Shown one piece after another: positions 24,400-33,794 of a stretch of DNA of 64,000 bases. Numbering within the stretch: position 1 is the first letter of the stretch; the number at the start of each line of letters is the position of its first letter. A program made the position numbers and the translations under genes. The notes beneath the pieces were generated by a model. That model did not search any database and was not told where the DNA came from. It saw nothing but the letters and a program-made list of their open reading frames with translations. The stretch is from UBA6220 sp041651335 (GTDB lineage: Bacteria > Patescibacteriota > Minisyncoccia > Minisyncoccales > Minisyncoccaceae): contig JBAZJL010000004.1 of assembly GCA_041651335.1 (NCBI GenBank), positions 1 through 64,000 on the forward strand. The letters run 5' to 3'.

Positions 24400-25152
24400 A
24401 TGTGGGAGTATATATTAGCTGGAATTTTACAAGGCGTTTTTGAATGGTTACCGGTTTCGAGCGAAGGCATTGTCGCCTTGTTTTCAAATTTTTTTGTTGA
24501 AAAAATAAATAGCGTTGATTTCTCTTTATTTTTACATTTAGGCACTCTTTTAGCAGTAATTATTTATTTTTGGAAAGACCTTCGAGATTTAATTCTTTTG
24601 AAAGATAAAAAATTTGTCAGATTTTTCATAATCGTTACCCTGATTTCCGGAGGGTTGGGATTTTTTGTTTATAGGGTTGCTAATAACTTTGCTTTTGGAC
24701 CGGCACTGCTTATTATGATGGGTGTTGGGCTTTTTTTAACTTCTTGGTTTCAGCAGAAAAAAATAAAAATAAAAATTTCTGACGATGTTTCGGCTATTAT
24801 TGTTGGATTGCTTCAAGCCCTAACTCCAATTCCCGGGCTTTCTCGTTCCGGAGCAACGATTTTTGGGTTATCTTTATCAGAAGATAATCCAGAAAAAATA
24901 CTAAAAACATCATATCTTATTTCTATTCCCGTGGTTTTTGGAGCTAATTTTTATATTTATTTAAAGAATTTAGGAGAAACTCAAATATTTTTTTCCCGAG
25001 AAATGGCCTTGGCTTGTTTTTTTAGTTTTGTGTTTGGAATTATTACTTTAAAATTTTTAATGCAACTAAGCCGAAAGATTAATTTTTCGAAATTTACTTT
25101 TTTCTTTGGCTGTCTTTGTCTCTTGGGTGCTTTTATTTATTTTTTAACTTAA
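24400..25152 (+). CDS. uppP: Undecaprenyl-diphosphatase
   Basis: The 250-residue membrane protein has the two UppP/BacA signatures: GVFEWLPVSSEGIVAL near residues 11-26 (the E-rich motif, normally GxTEFLPISSSGH) and PIPGLSRSGATIFGLSL (~145-161, with the catalytic Ser/Arg). It recycles the lipid carrier for peptidoglycan and glycan synthesis. Both motifs are present, though the first deviates (SSEG instead of SSSG). It is 4 nt after prmC and 6 nt before the AlkD-like gene. Confidence 0.9.
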   Translation: MWEYILAGILQGVFEWLPVSSEGIVALFSNFFVEKINSVDFSLFLHLGTLLAVIIYFWKDLRDLILLKDKKFVRFFIIVTLISGGLGFFVYRVANNFAFGPALLIMMGVGLFLTSWFQQKKIKIKISDDVSAIIVGLLQALTPIPGLSRSGATIFGLSLSEDNPEKILKTSYLISIPVVFGANFYIYLKNLGETQIFFSREMALACFFSFVFGIITLKFLMQLSRKINFSKFTFFFGCLCLLGAFIYFLT

Positions 25153-25158
25153 ATTAAA

Positions 25159-25857
25159 ATGCCAAATTCAGTAAAAAAAATTTTACAAAAAAAAAGAAAT
25201 AAGGAAAAAGCTATTTTTTTGCTTCGATTTTTTAAAACTCAAAAAGGGCAATATGGCGAAGGAGATGTTTTTTGGGGAATCACTGTTCCAGAACAAAGAA
25301 AAATTGCCCAACAATTCAAACATATTTCGCTTTCCCAAATTCAAGAGCTTTTAAATGACCAGATTCATGAGTGCCGACTAACTGGTTTATTAATTTTGAT
25401 TGAAAAATATAATAGCGCAGAAGAAAAAGAGCAAGAAAAAATTTTTAAACTGTATTTAAAGAATTATCAAAACATAAATAATTGGGATTTAGTTGATTTA
25501 TCAGCTCCAGCAATTGTTGGAAATTATTTATTAGATAAAGACCGAAAAACTCTTTATGATTTAGCGAAATCTAATAACCTTTGGAAAAAAAGAATTGCGA
25601 TAGTCTCGACATATGCTTTTATTAAAAATAAAGACCTTGAAGATACTTTTAAAATCGCGAAAATTTTATTAAATGATTCTCATGATTTGATTCAGAAGGC
25701 AGTTGGCTGGATGTTGCGGGAAGTTGGAAAGCGAAACAAAGAAAAGGAGGTTGAATTTTTGAAAAAATACGCCTTGAAAATGCCAAGAATGATGCTTCGA
25801 TATTCAATTGAAAAATTTTCTGGCCCAGAAAGAGAAAAATTTCTTTCGTTGACATAA
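25159..25857 (+). CDS. AlkD-like DNA alkylation repair protein
   Basis: The 232-residue all-helical HEAT-repeat protein has the AlkD family pattern: GEGDVFWGITVPEQRKIAQQF at ~33-53, then HECRLTGLLILIEKY, NNWDLVDLSAPAIVG, LWKKRIAIVSTYAFI and QKAVGWMLREVGKR. It is expected to excise N3/N7-alkylated purines as a base-capturing glycosylase. The catalytic Asp of the NNWDLVD motif is present. It ends the tightly packed run. Confidence 0.92.
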   Translation: MPNSVKKILQKKRNKEKAIFLLRFFKTQKGQYGEGDVFWGITVPEQRKIAQQFKHISLSQIQELLNDQIHECRLTGLLILIEKYNSAEEKEQEKIFKLYLKNYQNINNWDLVDLSAPAIVGNYLLDKDRKTLYDLAKSNNLWKKRIAIVSTYAFIKNKDLEDTFKIAKILLNDSHDLIQKAVGWMLREVGKRNKEKEVEFLKKYALKMPRMMLRYSIEKFSGPEREKFLSLT

Positions 25858-25911
25858 ATATTGATTTTTGTTATAAAATATTTAGTTCTTGAGGAACAAA
25901 GAGGTGAAAAA

Positions 25912-26739
25912 GTGGAGCTTGAAAAAGCGTTTACTGTTCTTGGATTAATGAACAGAAAACACGAAGCACAGTTGCTTGCCAAAGAATTTTCTAAAGTTCT
26001 AATTGGGCTGGGTAGGCACAGGCGAAATATGCCAGTATCGCAACGAGAACAAATTCAAAAACAATGGGAAAATCACATCAAAGATCATCCTAATGATTTT
26101 GATGGAGTTTTGGCCAGCTTGAAGTCTGGTAAAATACAAAACAATGTTTTGTATTTGGAAACAAGACCAACAAATTTTTCCATATATTGGGCAACTCGTA
26201 AAACCGAGTCGGGTAGCTTATTGGTTAGGGCCACTGCGTTTGATCGTGAGCGCCCCTTGCCATTATCTTTTGGTGCAATTGCAGTTACTGCCCCAAGCGA
26301 AAGCTATCCCGAAGGATGTATTGTGGTAGCAAAAAGAGGCCAAACAGCTTTTAATGAGGCAGAATATACTTTTTTGCCAGGAGGATATTTTGATCCTGGA
26401 AAAGATCAAATCCGCGAAGCAAGGCAAACGTTTCTTTCTTTGGAATCAGCAATTATTCGTGAAGCTAAAGAAGAGCTTAATTGCCGGCCAAATTTGCCCC
26501 CCCAATGTTTAGGCTTGGTGTTCAGCCGAATTGGATCTCAACAGCCGTTAATTGCCATTCAATTAAAGTTGTTTGAAACTACAGAACGGCTCAAGAGCCT
26601 TAAGATGACAGAATGGGAAAATCAAGAAATTTTTTTTGTTCCCAATAATCTGAAAAGTTTGATTTTTCTTTCTATAAATTATCGTCTTTGCACCCATGAT
26701 TTGTGGAAACTGGCCCTTTATGTCAGTAAAAATTATTAG
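25912..26739 (+). CDS. Nudix-hydrolase-like protein
   Basis: I start it at GTG 25912, because GAGGTG (25901-25906) gives a Shine-Dalgarno 5 nt upstream; the frame is also open from a TTG at 25861. The product is about 275 residues. The first ~125 are helical and unassigned. A Nudix box follows: LPGGYFDPGKDQ, a ~14-residue insertion, then SAIIREAKEELN with the metal-binding REAKEE. The insertion makes the box longer than the standard GX5EX7REUXEE. Substrate unknown. It is a separate unit closed by a terminator. Confidence 0.75.
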   Translation: MELEKAFTVLGLMNRKHEAQLLAKEFSKVLIGLGRHRRNMPVSQREQIQKQWENHIKDHPNDFDGVLASLKSGKIQNNVLYLETRPTNFSIYWATRKTESGSLLVRATAFDRERPLPLSFGAIAVTAPSESYPEGCIVVAKRGQTAFNEAEYTFLPGGYFDPGKDQIREARQTFLSLESAIIREAKEELNCRPNLPPQCLGLVFSRIGSQQPLIAIQLKLFETTERLKSLKMTEWENQEIFFVPNNLKSLIFLSINYRLCTHDLWKLALYVSKNY

Positions 26740-26768
26740 AGCAAATATTTTAATGCTCTATTTTTTTT
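26737..26768 (+). terminator. Intrinsic terminator of the Nudix gene
   Basis: TAGAGCA (26737-26743) pairs with TGCTCTA (26754-26760) and is followed by eight T residues. The stem uses the stop codon itself. Confidence 0.9.
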
Positions 26769-26795
26769 GAAAAAAAATTGATTTTAACCTATAAT
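26767..26795 (+). promoter_or_regulatory. Promoter of the helicase-nuclease gene, probably leaderless
   Basis: TTGAAA (26767-26772), a 17-nt spacer and TATAAT (26790-26795). The ATG is 8 nt after the -10 box. Confidence 0.7.
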
Positions 26796-26803
26796 GCCTT
26801 TAT

Positions 26804-29800
26804 ATGGATTTAAGTAAATTAAACAAGGAACAAAAACAAGCTGTTGAAACTATTGATGGTCCGCTTTTGATTGTGGCTGGCGCTGGAACCGGAAAAACAA
26901 CAGTTTTAACCAACCGCTTGGCTTATTTAGTGAGTGAGCAAAATATAAAACCAGAAGAAATTTTAGCACTTACTTTTACGGAAAAAGCAGCCCATGAAAT
27001 GGAAGAAAGAGCGGAAAAATTATTACCTTTTGGGTATTATGATTTTTGGATTTCTACTTTTCATTCTTTTGGCGATCGAGTTTTAAAAAATTACGGCCTG
27101 TCAATTGGAATTCCTACGAATTATAAATTACTAAATGATAGTGGCAGCTGGATTTTGATGCGTAAAAATTTTCATAAATTTAATTTTCTTAAAGAATATC
27201 GACCATTAGGCAATCCAACCAAATTTATTCAAGCTTTAGTTAATCATTTTCATCAATGTAAAAACGAAGGAATTTATCCAAGCGAATATTTAGAATATGC
27301 CGATTCCTTAAAAACAAGTTTAAATGATATTCCTATTCGAAAAAGCCCTTCAAAGACAAAATTAAAAAAACAAGCCACGGATGAAGAAAAAATTTTATTT
27401 GCCCAGTCTGAATATGAGCGAATTAACGAAATCGCCATGGCTTATCATACTTATCAAAAAATTTTATTAGACAATAGCTGTCTTGATTTTGGAGACTTAA
27501 TAAATTATACCATTGATTTATTCAAGAAGCGTCCGGAAATTTTAAAAAAATTTAGAGATAGGTTTAAGTATATTATGGTAGATGAATTCCAGGATACTAA
27601 TTGGGTGCAATACGAATTAATAAAAATTTTGGCTGCCCCGAAAAATAATTTAGCGGTTTGCGCCGATGACGACCAATCAATTTTTTCTTTTCAAGGCGCT
27701 TCTTTTAATAATGTTTTACGGTTTAAAAAAGATTTTCCCGAATCCAAGCAGGTGGTCTTAACAGAAAACTATCGATCTTCTCAAAATATTTTAGATTTGT
27801 CCTATAATTTTATTCAGTATAATAATCCGAATCGTTTAGAGTTTCAATTAAATGAAATTTCTGATTTGCAAAAACAAGCCAAAGAAAAAGGAATTAATTT
27901 AGAAAGTTTTGAGAAAATCAGCAAGAAACTAAAAAGCAATAAAAAAGGGCCAGGCCAAATTTGTTTGCTTGGTTTTCAAACCGGAGATGAAGAAATAACC
28001 GGAGTGATTAATAAAATTTGGGAACTAAAAGAAATAGATCTTGAAGCTGGTTTTTCTGATTTTGCTATTTTGGTCAGATCTAATGAATCAGCCAATTCTT
28101 TCAGCCGAGCATTGGAAAGAGCGAATATGCCTTATCAATTTATTTCTTCGCGGGGATTATATACTAATCCTTTAATTTTGGACGTTATTTCTTATTTAAA
28201 AGCAATTTTAAATTTTTATGATTCTTCTAGCCTTTATCGAGTTTTAAGAATGTTGCCCATGGATTTAAATGCCGAAGAAGTAGCAAGAATTACTCAATAT
28301 AGCGATAAGAAAGGAATTCCTGTTTTTGAAGCAATCCAGGATAAATACTTAATGACTAAATTACAAACCGAAACGCGGATTAAGCTGGGAAAACTTGTTC
28401 AATCATTAAAAAAACATTTTGAAATTTCTAAACAAAAAAATACCAGTGAAATTTTTATCAATTTGCTTTCTGATTTGGGTTATGATAAAAAATTATCCGA
28501 ACCCTGCGAAGAGAATTTAAAAAATTGGGATTTGCTTTATCAATTTTTTCAGAAAATAAAAAATTTCGAAGAGTCTCAGTCTGATGGAAAGCTTTTGGCT
28601 TTTATTGAAGAACTGCAAATGGAATTAGAAGCAGGAGAAGAAGGTTCTTTATCTTCAAGTTTTGAAAATGATTGCGAGGCAATAAAAGTAATGACTGTGC
28701 ATTCAGCCAAAGGATTGGAATTTAAATATGTTTTTCTTTCTAATCTTGTTCATCGCAAATTTCCCAGCGATCAAAAAAGCGATCCCATTGCTTTGCCCGA
28801 AGAATTAATCAAAGAAGTTTTACCAAAAGGGGATTTTCATCTTCAAGAAGAAAGAAGGCTTTTTTATGTAGCTTTAACCAGAGCAAAAGATGGGCTATTT
28901 TTGACTTGGGCTGAGGACTATGGGGGCAAGCAAAGAAAAAAGCCGTCTCGATTTTTAATAGAAGCAAATTTAATCAGCGAAGAAGTTCTCCAAAATCATA
29001 AAATAAAAGCAACCAATAGCTTTTGTTTTAGCAAATCAAGAAATAATAATTTTAAACTTGAATCAAACGAAACAAGCGACAACAAAGCGATTAAAAAATT
29101 TTTACCAGACCATTTTTCTTTTTCCCAATTAACTGCTTTTTCTAATTGTCCCTTGCAATATAAATTTGCCCATATTTTAAAAATTCCTACTCGTGGACGG
29201 CCTAATTTTAGTTATGGCAAAACCATTCATAATACTTTACATAAATTTATTGGATTGGCAGCCAGAAATATTGAAATAAAACAAAAAGATTTATTTGGCA
29301 ATGCCTTGGCCAAAGAAAAAGGCCTTAATTTGTCTTTGCAAGACTTATTGGAAATTTATGATAAAGAGTGGATTGATGATTGGCATGATGGGGATTCAAA
29401 AAAAGATTATTATCTGAAGGGCAAAGAAGTTTTAAAAAAATTTTATAATGATTTACTTTTAAAACCATTAAATATTTATTTTTTTAATGAAGAGCCAGCT
29501 TTGGAAAAAACATTTTCTTTGAAGATTGATAATGATTTATTGGTAGGTGCAATTGATCGAATTGATAAAATTTCTGAAAATGAGGTGGAGTTAATTGATT
29601 ATAAAACTGGAAACCCGAAAGACTCTTTAAGCACAGACGACAAATTTCAATTATTAATTTATCAGCTGGCAGCTTTTAAAATTTTTGGATTAAAAACCGG
29701 CAAGCTTTCTTATTATTATGTTGATGACAATTCAATAAAATCATTTATTCCCACAGCTGACGATTTGTTTAAAACCGAGGAAAAAATAAAGGAATTGATT

Positions 29801-29893
29801 TTAAAAATAAAAAGAAGCAATTTCAAACCTTCTCCTGGGTGGAATTGCCGATTTTGCGATTATAAAAATATTTGTTCGCACAAGAAGATTTAA
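26804..29893 (+). CDS. UvrD/PcrA-type helicase fused to an Fe-S PD-(D/E)XK nuclease
   Basis: The 1029-residue protein starts with superfamily 1A helicase motifs: GAGTGKTTVL (I, ~27-36), the DEFQDTNWVQYEL Walker B, ADDDQSIFSFQGA (III), LTENYRSSQNIL (IV), VMTVHSAKGLEFKYVFL (V) and EERRLFYVALTRAK (VI). From ~770 comes a PD-(D/E)XK nuclease of the AddB/Cas4 type: SFSQLTAFSNCPLQYKF, GKTIHNTLHKF, VGAIDRID, ELIDYKTG and CRFCDYKNIC. The first Cys and the last three form the 4Fe-4S cluster. It should work in double-strand break processing. No partner subunit (AddB, RecC) is nearby. Confidence 0.93.
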   Translation: MDLSKLNKEQKQAVETIDGPLLIVAGAGTGKTTVLTNRLAYLVSEQNIKPEEILALTFTEKAAHEMEERAEKLLPFGYYDFWISTFHSFGDRVLKNYGLSIGIPTNYKLLNDSGSWILMRKNFHKFNFLKEYRPLGNPTKFIQALVNHFHQCKNEGIYPSEYLEYADSLKTSLNDIPIRKSPSKTKLKKQATDEEKILFAQSEYERINEIAMAYHTYQKILLDNSCLDFGDLINYTIDLFKKRPEILKKFRDRFKYIMVDEFQDTNWVQYELIKILAAPKNNLAVCADDDQSIFSFQGASFNNVLRFKKDFPESKQVVLTENYRSSQNILDLSYNFIQYNNPNRLEFQLNEISDLQKQAKEKGINLESFEKISKKLKSNKKGPGQICLLGFQTGDEEITGVINKIWELKEIDLEAGFSDFAILVRSNESANSFSRALERANMPYQFISSRGLYTNPLILDVISYLKAILNFYDSSSLYRVLRMLPMDLNAEEVARITQYSDKKGIPVFEAIQDKYLMTKLQTETRIKLGKLVQSLKKHFEISKQKNTSEIFINLLSDLGYDKKLSEPCEENLKNWDLLYQFFQKIKNFEESQSDGKLLAFIEELQMELEAGEEGSLSSSFENDCEAIKVMTVHSAKGLEFKYVFLSNLVHRKFPSDQKSDPIALPEELIKEVLPKGDFHLQEERRLFYVALTRAKDGLFLTWAEDYGGKQRKKPSRFLIEANLISEEVLQNHKIKATNSFCFSKSRNNNFKLESNETSDNKAIKKFLPDHFSFSQLTAFSNCPLQYKFAHILKIPTRGRPNFSYGKTIHNTLHKFIGLAARNIEIKQKDLFGNALAKEKGLNLSLQDLLEIYDKEWIDDWHDGDSKKDYYLKGKEVLKKFYNDLLLKPLNIYFFNEEPALEKTFSLKIDNDLLVGAIDRIDKISENEVELIDYKTGNPKDSLSTDDKFQLLIYQLAAFKIFGLKTGKLSYYYVDDNSIKSFIPTADDLFKTEEKIKELILKIKRSNFKPSPGWNCRFCDYKNICSHKKI

Positions 29894-29898
29894 CTCTA

Positions 29899-29926
29899 TT
29901 GTTTTTATTTTTTTTTTTGATATAAT
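29899..29926 (+). promoter_or_regulatory. Promoter of the pilin-like giant gene, probably leaderless
   Basis: TTGTTT (29899-29904), 16 nt of mostly T, and TATAAT (29921-29926), 7 nt before the ATG. Confidence 0.65.
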
Positions 29927-29933
29927 TTTATTA

Positions 29934-32660
29934 ATGTTTTCAAAAAAAGCTTTTACTCTAATCGAGCTCTTGGTCGTGATTGCGATTATTGGTGTTTTGT
30001 CAGCATTTGTTTTTGTTTCTCTTAATTCTGCGGCTAACGCAGCAAACGATGCCCGGCGTAAATCTGATATTGCCACGATTAAAAACGCTTTAATCCAATA
30101 CACTGTCCAAGGAGGAACCTTGCCAACAGGAGATTGCAATTTTGGCATTGAAACCAATTCTTGTAATGACTTATTGGGAGAAGCTCTTAATCCATATTTG
30201 CCAACCCTTCCCTCTGATCCCAAATCAGGGCTTTTTTATACCTATTCTTCTTCAGGAAACAATGAGTTTGTAGTGGAATCAGTTCTTTCTGATACTTATG
30301 CTTATGGTTATGACAGCACGGTTGGATTTTTCTACGAAGCGCCTGCTGATGGTGCTTGCGGTTCAGCTCACAATTCTTCTTTTTATGAAATTCCAGGAGA
30401 AAATCTTTGTTTTACTGGAACAGCCACTGAAGTTTCTGGAACCGGACCCTGGACCTGGAACTGTCTTGGAGCTTATGGCGGAAACAATGATTCTTGTTCA
30501 GCTAACAAAAAGATTGATGTTAACTGCGGTTCAGCCAATGGCGAACAAACTTATACTATTCCAACTGAAAACTTATGCGATGACAATTCTTTGCCTCCTG
30601 TTTCAGGCACTGGACCTTGGACTTGGGAATGTTTAGGTATTAATGGCGGAACTGGAGCTTCTTGTAGTGCGGGAATTATTGTTAATGGTGAATGTGGTTC
30701 AGCGAATAAAAATTATTCTTCTTCTGATACAACCTATGGGACTGATACTTTTTGTTCTGCTGGAAATCCTAATCCTTCAAATCCAGACTTTCCTGCTTTA
30801 GGCAGTTCAACAAATTGGGATTGCGAAGGCTTGAACAGCGGGACCACGGCTAATTGCCAAGCTACCAGGAATTTGCAAATCGTGAACATTGCTGCTATTC
30901 CTGGAGTAACTGCTCCAGCCACTGGTGCTACTCCTGATACTGCCATAACCGAAACCAGTCAATACACTGGAACAATTTCTTGGAATGGTAGTCCTGTTAC
31001 TTTTGCCGGGGGCACGATTTACACGGCTACGATTACTTTAACAGCTAAGACTGGTTATACTTTCACTGGCGTTATTGCTGATTTCTTTACTGTAGCTGGT
31101 GCAACTTCTGATTCTAATTCTGTCAGCTCGGGCACAGTGACTGCTGTTTTTCCAGGCACAATACTTAATGGTGCTTGTGGTACGGCTGCTAAAAATTATT
31201 TATCTTCAGACACTAGTTATGGTTCTGATACTTTTTGTTCTGCTGGTACTGCCAATCCCTCTACTCCAAGCTTCCCAGCTTTAGGTGGATCAGTTAGCTG
31301 GTCTTGCCAAGGAGTTTATGGTGGCACTACGGCTAATTGCCAAGCTACCAGGAATTTGCAAGTCGTGAATATTGCTGCTATTCCTGGAGTAACTGCTCCA
31401 GCCACTGGTGCTACTCCTGATACTGCCATAACCGAAACCAGTCAATACACTGGAACAATTTCTTGGAATGGTAGTCCTGTTACTTTTGCCGGGGGCACGA
31501 TTTACACGGCTACGATTACTTTAACAGCTAAGACTGGTTATACTTTCACTGGCGTTATTGCTGATTTCTTTACTGTAGCTGGTGCAACTTCTGATTCTAA
31601 TTCTGCTAATTCTGGCGTGGTCACGGCTGTTTTCCCAGCTACCGGAGTTCCGGTTAACGGCGCTTGCGGCACGGCTGCTAAAAATTATTTATCTTCAGAC
31701 ACTAGTTATGGTTCAGATACTTTTTGTTCTGCTGGCACAGCTGTGCCAACCACGCCAGCTTTTCCAGCCCAAGGAAGTTCAACCACTTGGACTTGTCAAG
31801 GTTTACATAGTGGAACTAATGCCAGCTGTACGGCAACCAGAAACCCAGCTTTAAGTGCTTGCACTACTTCTGGCGGAATAACTTGCACCAGAACCACTAG
31901 CGGACTTTATACAATTGATCAATTCACTGGAGCAGGCACAAGAACCTGGGCCACGCCTGTTGGAGTAACTTCAGTTGAATATTTGGTGATTGGCGGAGGA
32001 GGTGGAGGCGGTAATGGCACTGCTTCAAGTTATCGTGGCGGCGGCGGCGGCGGCGGCGGATTTTTAACTGGTACTATGTCTGTTTCGGGCAATAAAACCT
32101 TAACTGTGGGCGCTGGGGGAACAGCTGGTGGAGGAACTGGTGGTAGCAGTGTTTTTGGATTAGTAACAGCTTCTGGTGGTGGCGGTGGAGCTAATGGATT
32201 TGTTGTTGGGGGAAATGGATCTTCTGGCGGCGGCGGCGGAGCAAATTCTACAAGTGGTTATAGGGCTGGCGGAACAGGTATTTCTGGTCAAGGTTATGCA
32301 GGAGGACAAGGGGGATCAGATAATACAAACTTTAGAGTTGGTGGCGGCGGTGGTGGGGCTGGTCAAGCTGGTTATCCTGCTGCTAACAATAATACTACTT
32401 CTGGAAATGGTGGAAATGGATTAACTTCTTCAATAACAGGCACAAGCACTTATTATGGTGGTGGTGGTGGCGGCGGCGGTGTTCATAAAGCCGGTGGAGT
32501 TAATACGGTTGGTGGGCTTGGCGGCGGCGGTTCTCCTTCAGGATATGTGGGTGGTGCTGGAACAAATGGGCTTGGTGGCGGCGGATCTGGAGCAGGGAAC
32601 CTTGAAATTGGTGGAGCTGGTGGTTCGGGAATAGTGATTTTAAAATATTTTACTCCTTAA
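29934..32660 (+). CDS. Large type IV pilin-like surface protein with glycine-rich end
   Basis: The 908-residue protein begins with a prepilin leader and N-methylation helix (KKAFTLIELLVVIAIIGVL), cleaved by prepilin peptidase before Phe. A pseudopilin-like head (~40-130) follows. Then come several ~50-residue Cys-containing repeats (CGSANG...GPWTWNCLG...SC and related), two nearly identical ~92-residue modules (ISWNGSPVTFAGGTIYTATI and TAKTGYTFTG), and from ~685 a glycine-rich region with runs of six to seven Gly ending in GGAGGSGIVILKYF. Such proteins probably project from the surface as adhesins or minor pilins. The internal DNA duplications point to recent expansion. Confidence 0.88.
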   Translation: MFSKKAFTLIELLVVIAIIGVLSAFVFVSLNSAANAANDARRKSDIATIKNALIQYTVQGGTLPTGDCNFGIETNSCNDLLGEALNPYLPTLPSDPKSGLFYTYSSSGNNEFVVESVLSDTYAYGYDSTVGFFYEAPADGACGSAHNSSFYEIPGENLCFTGTATEVSGTGPWTWNCLGAYGGNNDSCSANKKIDVNCGSANGEQTYTIPTENLCDDNSLPPVSGTGPWTWECLGINGGTGASCSAGIIVNGECGSANKNYSSSDTTYGTDTFCSAGNPNPSNPDFPALGSSTNWDCEGLNSGTTANCQATRNLQIVNIAAIPGVTAPATGATPDTAITETSQYTGTISWNGSPVTFAGGTIYTATITLTAKTGYTFTGVIADFFTVAGATSDSNSVSSGTVTAVFPGTILNGACGTAAKNYLSSDTSYGSDTFCSAGTANPSTPSFPALGGSVSWSCQGVYGGTTANCQATRNLQVVNIAAIPGVTAPATGATPDTAITETSQYTGTISWNGSPVTFAGGTIYTATITLTAKTGYTFTGVIADFFTVAGATSDSNSANSGVVTAVFPATGVPVNGACGTAAKNYLSSDTSYGSDTFCSAGTAVPTTPAFPAQGSSTTWTCQGLHSGTNASCTATRNPALSACTTSGGITCTRTTSGLYTIDQFTGAGTRTWATPVGVTSVEYLVIGGGGGGGNGTASSYRGGGGGGGGFLTGTMSVSGNKTLTVGAGGTAGGGTGGSSVFGLVTASGGGGGANGFVVGGNGSSGGGGGANSTSGYRAGGTGISGQGYAGGQGGSDNTNFRVGGGGGGAGQAGYPAANNNTTSGNGGNGLTSSITGTSTYYGGGGGGGGVHKAGGVNTVGGLGGGGSPSGYVGGAGTNGLGGGGSGAGNLEIGGAGGSGIVILKYFTP
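30846..31122 (+). repeat. Direct repeat copy 1 inside the pilin-like gene
   Basis: This 277-bp segment recurs at 31329-31605, 483 bp (161 codons) downstream, with only a few substitutions (for example AAATCGTGAACATT against AAGTCGTGAATATT). It encodes one full beta-rich surface module. Confidence 0.95.
31329..31605 (+). repeat. Direct repeat copy 2 inside the pilin-like gene
   Basis: Second copy of the 277-bp module. A second, less exact pair of ~80 bp (31170 and 31659, encoding GACGTAAKNYLSSDTSYGS-type Cys repeats) lies between and after the copies, so the real unit of duplication is about 485 bp. Confidence 0.95.
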
Positions 32661-32668
32661 AAATGCTA

Positions 32669-32696
32669 TTGATTTTTTTGGGTTTTCCAATATGAT
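32669..32696 (+). promoter_or_regulatory. Promoter of gpsA, probably leaderless
   Basis: TTGATT (32669-32674), a 16-nt spacer and TATGAT (32691-32696), ending 6 nt before the ATG at 32703. Confidence 0.65.
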
Positions 32697-32702
32697 TATT
32701 TT

Positions 32703-33713
32703 ATGGATAAAATTCAAAAAACAAATATAACTATTCTAGGCGATGGCGCCTGGGCAACTACTTTGGCTATTGTTTTGTCTAAAAACAAGCACAATGTTTT
32801 TGTTTGGAGTGCTTTTCCAGAATACCTAGAAGAGTTAAACAAAAAAAGAGAAAATAAAAAATATTTACCAGGAATTAAAATTCCGGAAAATATTGTTTTT
32901 GAGAAAGATTTAAAAACAGCAATTGAAAAATCAAATTGGATTATTTTTGCCATTCCTTCAAAATTTTTTCGAAGCGTGGTTCAAAAAATAAAAGCCAGCC
33001 AAATTCACTTAAAAGATAAAGTTTTTGTAAATGTTGCCAAAGGATTGGAGCAGAAAACTTTAATGAGAATGACTGAGATTATAAAAAGTGAATTAGGAAA
33101 AGTAGGGGTAGCTGTGTTAAGCGGACCGTCGATTGCTATCGAGGTTGCTCAAGGATTGCCAGTTTTGGTTGTGGCGGCGTCAAAAAAACATGAAATTGCC
33201 AAAAAAATCCAGCAGATTTTCAGTAATGATTATTTTCGAGTTTATACTTCCACTGATATTGTTGGCGTAGAATTGGGCGGTCCTTTAAAAAATATTATTG
33301 CTGTTGTGGCTGGAATTTCTGATGGGCTTGGTTTTGGTAGTAATGCCAAGGCAGCGATTTTATCTCGTGGATTGGCGGAAATTCAACGCTTAGGGTTAAA
33401 AATGGGCGCTAAGAAAAAAACATTTTCCGGCTTGGCTGGCTTAGGGGATTTGTCTACTACTTGTATCAGTCCGGAAAGCCGAAACAGGACTTTTGGGGAA
33501 AGAATTGCCAAGGGCGAGAAAATGTCAGAAATAATTAAATCAACAAACAGCATTATTGAAGGGGCAACAACCGCGGAAGCAGTTTATCAGTTAAGTAAAA
33601 AATATAAAGTGGAAATGCCGATTACCGAGCAGGTTTATCAGATTTTGTATAAAAATAAATTACCACAAGCTGCCTTAAAAGAATTAATGACTCGAAAAAG
33701 AAAACCAGAATAA
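32703..33713 (+). CDS. gpsA: Glycerol-3-phosphate dehydrogenase [NAD(P)+]
   Basis: The 336-residue enzyme reduces dihydroxyacetone phosphate to sn-glycerol-3-phosphate for phospholipids. It has the NAD motif ITILGDGAWATTLA (GxGxWG-type, here GDGAWA), VFVNVAKGLE, VLSGPSIAIEVA, the catalytic-Lys loop GGPLKNIIAVVAGISDGLG and the SRGLAEIQRLG and GLAGLGDLSTTC motifs. Length is standard. It is monocistronic and transcribed from its own promoter. Confidence 0.95.
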   Translation: MDKIQKTNITILGDGAWATTLAIVLSKNKHNVFVWSAFPEYLEELNKKRENKKYLPGIKIPENIVFEKDLKTAIEKSNWIIFAIPSKFFRSVVQKIKASQIHLKDKVFVNVAKGLEQKTLMRMTEIIKSELGKVGVAVLSGPSIAIEVAQGLPVLVVAASKKHEIAKKIQQIFSNDYFRVYTSTDIVGVELGGPLKNIIAVVAGISDGLGFGSNAKAAILSRGLAEIQRLGLKMGAKKKTFSGLAGLGDLSTTCISPESRNRTFGERIAKGEKMSEIIKSTNSIIEGATTAEAVYQLSKKYKVEMPITEQVYQILYKNKLPQAALKELMTRKRKPE

Positions 33714-33718
33714 AAATA

Positions 33719-33747
33719 TTGAAAAATATATTAATTCAAGATAGAAT
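33719..33747 (+). promoter_or_regulatory. Promoter of the ferredoxin-DUF1858-ComEC-like unit
   Basis: TTGAAA (33719-33724), a 17-nt spacer and TAGAAT (33742-33747), about 47 nt before the ferredoxin ATG. Confidence 0.6.
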
Positions 33748-33794
33748 ATTAAATGTTTCAAATCCTTTTAATGAAAAAATAATAAATTAAAAAT

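Noticed and set aside
30298..32424. Alternative-frame genes inside the pilin-like gene
   Set aside because: They lie entirely inside the long frame and repeat with its duplications; composition is that of frame-shifted repeats.
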